Shown here in pieces: positions 14,884 through 19,752 of a stretch of DNA of 19,752 nt (its first letter is position 1; each line of letters opens with the position of its first letter). The notes beneath the pieces were generated by a model. It did not search any database. It saw only the letters and a list, made by a program, of their open reading frames with translations, and had not been told where the DNA came from. Location of the stretch: contig DXYS01000070.1 in the NCBI GenBank assembly GCA_019415705.1, positions 10,678 to 30,429 on the forward strand, in the 5' to 3' direction. The position numbers and the translations under genes are program-made. Source of the stretch: Bacteroidales bacterium (lineage in GTDB: Bacteria; Bacteroidota; Bacteroidia; Bacteroidales; Muribaculaceae).

Positions 14884-15942
14884 TTAATAATTCCACTGGC
14901 AGGCAATCATGTTAAGACTGTTGCAACCGATGGTGCGGAGGTCGGTAATCATGTTGAATCTGCAGTTGATATAAGTCAGTGACGAGTCAAATGATACATC
15001 GAGCATTGTCAGTTCGTTGTTGTTGCAGAGCAGACGCTGCAGGAATGTCAGATTGCTGAGAGTCAGCTGGGCGAGGTCATTGTATGAGCAGTCGATAAAC
15101 TGGATGTTGGGGCAGTTGTCAACTTGGAAGTCGGTCAGGTCATTGTAAGAGCAGACGATGTCAAGCAGAGCGTTGCACTCGCGCATACCCAAAGTCTTCA
15201 TGTTGTTGTCGGAGCATATAAAGGTCGACAGTGCGGGCAGTCCCGAGACGAGGAGATTTGAGATGTGATTATCGTCAATGTTAAGGTTGGTGAGGTTTGT
15301 CACACCTGTGAGAGTCAGCCCGGTCAGTTTGTTATAGCCGCAATACAGGTTCTTGAGGTTGGTACAATTGCTGATGTTGAGATACTCCAGACGGTTAGAC
15401 TGACAGTTGACAGTCTGCAGAGTGGTTGAGTTTGAGAGGTCAAGCGATGTCATCAGGTTAGAAGCGATGTTAAGCTTCTTGATACCCGGCACATCGACGA
15501 GCTCAAACTCTGTCAGACGGTTGTTGTTGATTGAAACATTAATCAACTGAGGACATTCAGCCAAATCAATCTCGGTTATTTTGTTACGTGAGGCGTTAAA
15601 GTTGACAAGCTGCGAAGCACCCGCAACCGTAACGGCTGTAAGAGAATTGCGTGACACGTCGACATCTGTCAGAGCGGTGAAGCCTTTAAGATTAAGAGTG
15701 CCGGCAATTTTTTTGTTCTTCCACTCGATTTTGGTTACATGACCATTGGCTACAGTCACACCCTCCCATGTCGAGGGGTCATTTACATTTGTTACTTTCA
15801 GAGCCTGAGCGTTAGTCATACCCTGCTCGGCGGGAGCGGCAAGGAATGCCTGAAGCTGTTTCAGCTCATTTTTGTTAACGTTTTGTGCGAATACTGTCAA
15901 GCTACCAAGCGTTACAGCAATCATTAAAGCGACTTTTTTCAT
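14884..15942 (-). CDS. Secreted leucine-rich-repeat protein
   Basis: A 352-residue protein with a signal peptide (MKKVALMIAVTLGSLTVFA, then QN), a short region of about 60 residues (KQLQAFLAAPAEQGMTNAQA and a WEGVTV segment) and an array of leucine-rich repeats from residue 84 to the end. Each repeat is 21 residues with the pattern x-L-x-x-C/N-x-x-L-x-x-L-x-C/N-x-x-N-x-L-x-x-L. No membrane anchor or C-terminal sorting domain is visible, and the last repeat stops at WNY, so the solenoid lacks an obvious C-terminal cap. It probably mediates protein binding in the periplasm or at the surface; the partner is unknown. It is convergent with dcp and appears monocistronic. No consensus promoter was found close upstream. 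Confidence 0.88.
   Translation of the reverse strand: MKKVALMIAVTLGSLTVFAQNVNKNELKQLQAFLAAPAEQGMTNAQALKVTNVNDPSTWEGVTVANGHVTKIEWKNKKIAGTLNLKGFTALTDVDVSRNSLTAVTVAGASQLVNFNASRNKITEIDLAECPQLINVSINNNRLTEFELVDVPGIKKLNIASNLMTSLDLSNSTTLQTVNCQSNRLEYLNISNCTNLKNLYCGYNKLTGLTLTGVTNLTNLNIDDNHISNLLVSGLPALSTFICSDNNMKTLGMRECNALLDIVCSYNDLTDFQVDNCPNIQFIDCSYNDLAQLTLSNLTFLQRLLCNNNELTMLDVSFDSSLTYINCRFNMITDLRTIGCNSLNMIACQWNY
14887..15693 (-). repeat. Array of 12 full 63-bp leucine-rich repeats plus a partial one
   Basis: Residues 84-335 divide without insertion or deletion into twelve units of 21 residues, followed by a 17-residue partial unit (336-352). Cys is at unit position 13 in units 5, 6 and 8-12 and in the partial unit; units 1-4 and 7 carry V, A, I or other residues there. 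The unit is conserved at protein level; the DNA copies are diverged and not a recent tandem duplication. Confidence 0.85.
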
Positions 15943-16153
15943 AATGCTTATAAATTATGGTTGAATATGTTTATTTGATTTTTATGATTCTAACAAGCGT
16001 CAGCCAAAAAAGGTTTGTATCCGTCGAAAAAAGTCAAAAAAACATAAGTTACGCAACCAATTACGAGCGAAATAATCACGCTAAAGTCTCGCATGATAAA
16101 TTACTGATTATAAGCAATCCCCCCACGAATTATATAAATTTAATGCCGAAAAG

Positions 16154-16185
16154 CTTGCAAAAGTGACCGAACAGATGTATTTTTG
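16154..16185 (+). promoter_or_regulatory. Promoter of the beta-barrel protein gene
   Basis: CTTG (16154-16157), 20 nt, TATTTTTG (16178-16185), with an exact -7 box. The predicted start near 16192 leaves an unusually long leader of about 100 nt. Confidence 0.65.
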
Positions 16186-16206
16186 CATTTGATAACAAAA
16201 CTATTC

Positions 16207-16250
16207 ATATCGAAACGTTATGCTAAGCATAGATGACTCACGTTTCATAT
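16207..16250 (+). repeat. Nested inverted repeat in the 5' leader
   Basis: GAAACGT (16212-16218) and ACGTTTC (16240-16246) are perfect arms, extended by ATAT on both outer sides with one unpaired C. Inside, TATGCT (16219-16224) faces AGCATA (16226-16231), giving a second small hairpin. It falls in the predicted untranslated leader of the downstream gene and could be an RNA structure or a protein-binding dyad. Confidence 0.5.
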
Positions 16251-16290
16251 ACAAACCGATTCAACCTGCGAGTCAAAGGTTTTATAGATT

Positions 16291-16944
16291 ATGAAAAAAC
16301 ATTTAATCGCAATGGCAATCGGCTTGGCCGCATGCATGCCTGTGATGGCACAAAACTCAATTTTCAATAATCCTGACAATAAAGGCTATTTCGGCATACG
16401 CGTCGGCGGCGAAGTTACATGTCCCGGCAAACTGACAGCTGAAAACGTCGGCGTGAGCCTTTTCAAAAACGGAGGGGGTGTTGAGTTCGGCGCCATTTAC
16501 AATGCACCTGTTGTTGCTAACTTTTATATCGAGCCGGGACTCAAATTCTTTTATAATACTTACTCGGTAAAGGATGATTATTTAGACCGGGGCGAAAGCT
16601 CATCTATTCGGAAATTCGGTATGCGTATTCCGGTTATGGCCGGTTATCACTTTGATTTCACCAATGACATCAAAGTATCGATTTTTACAGGCCCAGAACT
16701 TGAAATAGGACTTTCTGCAAAAGAATATGATAAGGCCGACAATATTGAAGTAAAAACCGATGCATACGGGAAAGACGGATTTCTAAACCGTGTCGACCTC
16801 TTATGGGGCATCGGAGCCGGTATATCTTATCAGCATTTTTACTTTGGTGTAAGCGGAGGTATAGGTATGTTGAATATGGCTAAAGAATCAGACGCTAAAT
16901 TTCACGAAAACCGCGTAACATTCAGCCTCGGATATAACTTCTGA
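16291..16944 (+). CDS. Small outer-membrane beta-barrel protein
   Basis: A 217-residue protein with a clear signal peptide (MKKHLIAMAIGLAACMPVMA, then QN), followed by alternating amphipathic strands rich in Gly and aromatic residues (for example GYFGIRVGGEV, FYIEPGLKFFYNTY, WGIGAGISYQHFYFGVSGGI) and a terminal strand VTFSLGYNF ending in Phe, the classic outer-membrane insertion signal. It matches the pattern of the PorT/OmpW-like Bacteroidetes beta-barrel group with about eight strands. Function is unknown. It has its own promoter and terminator, so it is monocistronic. Confidence 0.85.
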   Translation: MKKHLIAMAIGLAACMPVMAQNSIFNNPDNKGYFGIRVGGEVTCPGKLTAENVGVSLFKNGGGVEFGAIYNAPVVANFYIEPGLKFFYNTYSVKDDYLDRGESSSIRKFGMRIPVMAGYHFDFTNDIKVSIFTGPELEIGLSAKEYDKADNIEVKTDAYGKDGFLNRVDLLWGIGAGISYQHFYFGVSGGIGMLNMAKESDAKFHENRVTFSLGYNF

Positions 16945-16964
16945 TAATCCGATCTAACTACATA

Positions 16965-16999
16965 CAAGGCCTCGAAACCGATTGGTTTACGAGGCCTTG
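16965..16999. terminator. Terminator hairpin between convergent genes
   Basis: CAAGGCCTCG (16965-16974) pairs with CGAGGCCTTG (16990-16999), and AAACC/GGTTT extend the stem inward to a GATT loop with one bulged A. It is followed by TGTTTTA on the plus strand. It lies 20 bases after the beta-barrel stop and 22 before the dnaB stop, so it can serve both genes. Confidence 0.8.
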
Positions 17000-17021
17000 A
17001 TGTTTTAACTAACACCATTAA

Positions 17022-18575
17022 TCAGAACGGTGTTTTTTCGTCAGACTGGGCCATAAAGTCGGCTGTGCCTCCTGTGAAGGGCTGCGACGCACCGATTTGT
17101 GACACTGCAGGCTCGGCTGAGGTATTGAGCGCTGACTGTGCCGACTCCATCACCGCCGGCTGAGACGAGTCCTCGATATAATTCTCAAATCGTGCAAACT
17201 GAGCGCGGAATCTCATGTCGATATCCTTGACCGAGCCACTGCGGTGTTTTGCAATCATAAATTCTGCGAGACCGCGGATATCTTTACCCGACGGGTCTGT
17301 GTCACTATGATAATAATACTCAGGACGATGTATAAAGCAGACGATATCGGCATCCTGCTCGATTGCACCCGACTCACGGAGATCGGAGAGTTGCGGACGC
17401 TTGTTGTCGCTGCGCGACTCCACCTGACGGCTGAGCTGAGACAACGCGATAATAGGGATATTCAGTTCCTTGGCAAGCTGTTTGAGCGAACGAGATATCA
17501 TGCTGACCTCCTGCTCGCGCGAGCCGAACTTCATGCCCGACGCATTCATCAACTGCAAGTAGTCGATGATTATCATCTTGATATCATGCTCTCTCACCAA
17601 TCGGCGTGCTTTTGTACGTAATTCGAAAATCGACAGTGACGCCGTGTCGTCGATATACAGCGGCGCACCATTGAGATACTTGATACGAGCCATAAGCTGG
17701 TCCCACTCAAGCGTCGTAAGCTGTCCGCTCTTGATTTTGTCGCCAGGGAGCTCGCAAACGTTCGATATGAGACGGTTAACCAACTGCAGATTACTCATCT
17801 CAAGCGAGAAAATCGCAATGGGGGTATTATAGTTAACGGCCATATTCTTTGCCATCGAGAGCACAAAAGCCGTCTTGCCCATAGCGGGTCGGGCAGCTAT
17901 GATGATAAGGTCAGAGTTCTGCCAACCTGAGGTCACTTTATCCAATTCATGGAATCCGGTAGCCAGACCGCTCAGGCCCGACGAACGGTTTGCAGCAGCC
18001 TCAATCTGCGTGAGAGCCGACGTGATGACCGGGTCTATCTGGGTGACATCTTTTTTGACATTGCGCTGCGATATCTCAAAAAGGCGTCCCTCGGCCTCCT
18101 GCAACAAATCATCGACATCAATACTCTCGTCAAAAGCTTTGTTCTCAATCTGAGCCGAAAAGTTAATCAGCTCACGGGCAAGATACTTCTGTGCGACAAT
18201 TCGTGCATGAAACTCGACGTGAGCAGCAGATGTGACATTTGATGTCAGATTCACGATAAAGGCCATGCCGCCGACCTCGTCGAATGTACCGTTGAGACGC
18301 AGCTGCTCTGTAACCGTCAGCATATCAATCGGCCGCTGTGCGGCTCCGAGAGTCTGTATGGCCTCATACACCTTGGCGTGGGCAGGCTCGTAGAAACTCT
18401 CCGGCTTGAGGAGGTCACATACGGCCACATAAGCGTCTTTCTCTATCATGAGTGCGCCGAGCACAGCAGCCTCGACCTCCGTGTCACGCGGAGCCAGACG
18501 TCCGAGAGCATCCTGAGTGGGAGCCTGTGGCTGACGCTCGCGTCGGCGATAATTATTATTAGCAGTTGATTCCAT
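17022..18575 (-). CDS. dnaB: Replicative DNA helicase DnaB
   Basis: The hexameric 5'-3' helicase of the replication fork. The 517-residue product has the N-terminal DnaB domain (RDTEVEAAVLGALMIEKDAY, 30-49), a linker helix and the RecA-like ATPase domain: Walker A ARPAMGKT (228-235), Walker B IIIDYLQLM (335-343), and the segments around SREQEVSMISRSLK (352-365) and LSQLSRQVESR (378-388). No intein interrupts it. The C-terminal 50 residues (Ser/Ala/Gln-rich) are a low-complexity tail. The start at 18575 (MESTANNN) is preferred over an ATG at 18599 because a -7 box at 18616-18623 would place that upstream ATG only about 10 nt from the transcription start. It is transcribed divergently from the TolC gene. 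Confidence 0.97.
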   Translation of the reverse strand: MESTANNNYRRRERQPQAPTQDALGRLAPRDTEVEAAVLGALMIEKDAYVAVCDLLKPESFYEPAHAKVYEAIQTLGAAQRPIDMLTVTEQLRLNGTFDEVGGMAFIVNLTSNVTSAAHVEFHARIVAQKYLARELINFSAQIENKAFDESIDVDDLLQEAEGRLFEISQRNVKKDVTQIDPVITSALTQIEAAANRSSGLSGLATGFHELDKVTSGWQNSDLIIIAARPAMGKTAFVLSMAKNMAVNYNTPIAIFSLEMSNLQLVNRLISNVCELPGDKIKSGQLTTLEWDQLMARIKYLNGAPLYIDDTASLSIFELRTKARRLVREHDIKMIIIDYLQLMNASGMKFGSREQEVSMISRSLKQLAKELNIPIIALSQLSRQVESRSDNKRPQLSDLRESGAIEQDADIVCFIHRPEYYYHSDTDPSGKDIRGLAEFMIAKHRSGSVKDIDMRFRAQFARFENYIEDSSQPAVMESAQSALNTSAEPAVSQIGASQPFTGGTADFMAQSDEKTPF

Positions 18576-18615
18576 CGTTATCGTGATAAAACGGTGCATA
18601 GTCTCACCGCGTATG

Positions 18616-18623
18616 CAAAGTTA
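18616..18623 (-). promoter_or_regulatory. Candidate -7 box of dnaB
   Basis: The minus strand reads TAACTTTG, an exact TAnnTTTG match 41 bases before the chosen dnaB start. No -33 consensus is present; a 13-base palindrome (GTCTCT-G-AGAGAC, 18632-18644) reaches into that position. Confidence 0.45.
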
Positions 18624-18755
18624 GCGTTTTTGTCTCTGAGAGACTATAAATCGCGGTTAAGTTTTTGACAGCTTGTCAACATTGCCGCCAACGATGCTTT
18701 TTAACAATGTATAATTGGTCATTTATTCCACTACGTTGTCCATAATGTCTTATCG

Positions 18756-18788
18756 TTTAGTTTAAATTATTCATGTTTCCTAAATTTG
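18756..18788 (+). promoter_or_regulatory. Promoter of the TolC-family gene
   Basis: TAAATTTG at 18781-18788 is an exact -7 box. TTTA at 18756-18759, 21 nt upstream, is a degenerate -33 box. The leader would be about 40 nt. The rest of 18600-18834 holds nothing else recognisable. Confidence 0.55.
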
Positions 18789-18834
18789 TATGTAAAACCA
18801 ATTTCTACAATCGTCAACTCCGATTATTATCAAA

Positions 18835-19752
18835 ATGTTTCTCAAAAGATTATTTTTTGCGAGCAGCGCACTTATAGTGAGCGGCGGTCTTGCGGCGCAG
18901 ACTGTGGCAAACGACTCCGTCACACTCGTGCTTTCGCTCGATGAGTGTCTCAGAATAGCACTTGACGAAAGTCCTACTGTCAAAATCGCTGACATGGAGG
19001 TCACACGCACCGATTATTCGCGCAAGGAGACTCTCGGCCAACTCTTGCCCACAGTCAGCTTTGGCGCCAACTATAACCGTATGCTCGCCAAACAGGTCAT
19101 GTATATGAACATGGACGGCTTCGGCGGCGGCTCAGGCTCGGGCTCGGGCGGCGATAACAACGGCGAAGGCGACGGGTCGTCAGAGACTCCCGCATCGTCA
19201 GGACGCGCTGCGTCCGGTGGCGGTATCAAAGTCGGTCTCGATAATTCATATTCGACCGGCTTCACTGCCTCCATGCCTCTGATTGCCCCTCAGCTGTGGC
19301 AATCGCTGAAGCTGTCAGACGCAAACATTCTGCGTAACGTCGAGCTTGCGCGTCAGTCACGCCTTGACCTTATAAACCAAGTCAAAACCGCTTATTACGC
19401 CTATTTGCTTGCCAAAGACTCACGCCGGGTGATACAGGAGAGCTATGACATGGCCAAGCTCAATTATGACATTTACTCAAAAAAATACACAGCCGGAGCG
19501 GCATCTGACTATGATGTGCTGCGCACATCTGTGGCGATGAAAAACATCGAGCCGCAACTGATGCAGGCCGACATAGCCATCAAGCAGGCAAGACTCCAGC
19601 TGTTGATACTGATGGGTCTCGACGCGTCTTTCAAAATCGAGGTGCCGTCAGGGCTGTCAGATTATGAAGACACGATGTATCAGACCGTGCTTGACATCAA
19701 TCCAGACTACAGCGGCAACAGTTCGTTGAAACTCAACAGTATCGATGCGGAC
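18835..19752 (+). CDS. TolC-family outer-membrane efflux protein, N-terminal part
   Basis: The frame opens with ATG at 18835 and runs off the window after 306 codons. It starts with a signal peptide (MFLKRLFFASSALIVSGGLA, then AQ), followed by the typical TolC start LSLDECLRIALDESPTVKIA (33-52) and long alpha-helical segments such as LARQSRLDLINQVKTAYYAY and DYDVLRTSVAMKNIEP. TolC proteins form the outer-membrane duct of tripartite efflux pumps or type I secretion; the partner genes would be expected just downstream. Residues 95-130 are an uncommon Gly/Ser-rich insertion at the place of the first extracellular loop, between a strand (FGANYNRML) and IKVGLDNSYSTGFTASMPL. The gene is divergent from dnaB. 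Confidence 0.93.
   Translation, partial: MFLKRLFFASSALIVSGGLAAQTVANDSVTLVLSLDECLRIALDESPTVKIADMEVTRTDYSRKETLGQLLPTVSFGANYNRMLAKQVMYMNMDGFGGGSGSGSGGDNNGEGDGSSETPASSGRAASGGGIKVGLDNSYSTGFTASMPLIAPQLWQSLKLSDANILRNVELARQSRLDLINQVKTAYYAYLLAKDSRRVIQESYDMAKLNYDIYSKKYTAGAASDYDVLRTSVAMKNIEPQLMQADIAIKQARLQLLILMGLDASFKIEVPSGLSDYEDTMYQTVLDINPDYSGNSSLKLNSIDAD

Larger units (their letters stand above)
15943..16290. other. AT-rich intergenic region between divergent genes
   Basis: This 348-base stretch holds no credible gene. An open frame at 15957-16166 has unlike composition and no family resemblance. The right half carries a good plus-strand promoter (16154-16185) and a leader hairpin (16207-16250) for the beta-barrel gene. 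In the left half, poly-A stretches but no clear -33/-7 pair for the LRR gene were seen. Confidence 0.6.

Noticed and set aside
14887..15693. CRISPR or satellite array
   Set aside because: The 63-base periodicity is explained by diverged leucine-rich repeats in one open frame.
15957..16166. 69-codon open frame in the intergenic region
   Set aside because: It has no recognisable motif and covers the promoter of the next gene.
19071..19274. Pro/Glu-repeat protein on the minus strand
   Set aside because: It is the complement of the Gly/Ser-rich loop of the TolC gene.

Overview
The window reads as a chromosomal piece of a Bacteroidales bacterium, most likely of the Muribaculaceae or a near relative. 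Three things point there: (i) repeated promoters of the Bacteroidetes type (TTTG-like -33 box, about 20 nt, TAnnTTTG -7 box) with no strong Shine-Dalgarno sequences; (ii) gene content (NfnAB, a lipoprotein M3 peptidase, a PadR-PspC pair, 21-residue leucine-rich repeats, a Bacteroidetes-type beta-barrel protein and TolC); (iii) moderate GC in genes and AT-rich intergenic DNA. The family-level placement is inference. No rRNA, tRNA, CRISPR, insertion sequence or prophage was seen.

Layout. 1-2178 (+): the tail of a probable TatA, TatC, and a DAACS-family symporter. 2378-2950 (+): an unrecognised basic protein whose N-terminus resembles a ribbon-helix-helix domain. 2988-3143 (-): rpmH (ribosomal protein L34) with its own promoter. 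3279-6968 (-): a tight three-gene operon of transglutaminase-like lipoprotein, NlpC/P60 endopeptidase and dipeptide epimerase, which fits breakdown of peptidoglycan peptides. The epimerase carries a twin-arginine signal. 7088-8424 (-): a LysE-type exporter and a CBM9-like protein. 8553-10811 (-): nfnA-nfnB, the NADH-dependent ferredoxin:NADP+ oxidoreductase (electron bifurcating). 11023-12439 (+): a PadR regulator and a PspC-domain membrane protein behind a palindromic operator. 12604-14757 (+): an M3 peptidyl-dipeptidase lipoprotein. 14884-15942 (-): a secreted leucine-rich-repeat protein. 16291-16944 (+): a small outer-membrane beta-barrel protein. 17022-18575 (-): replicative helicase DnaB. 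18835-end (+): the first 306 codons of a TolC-family efflux protein.

How the parts work together. The Tat components and the Tat-type signal on the epimerase suggest that the whole 3.3-7.0 kb operon acts outside the cytoplasm: a lipoprotein cysteine hydrolase, a gamma-D-Glu-diamino acid endopeptidase and an L-Ala-D/L-Glu epimerase would together convert murein peptides to L,L-dipeptides before uptake. The textbook epimerase is cytoplasmic, so this is the most interesting hypothesis here. Most other genes are housekeeping or common accessory genes of the group. I found no convincing wholly new system.
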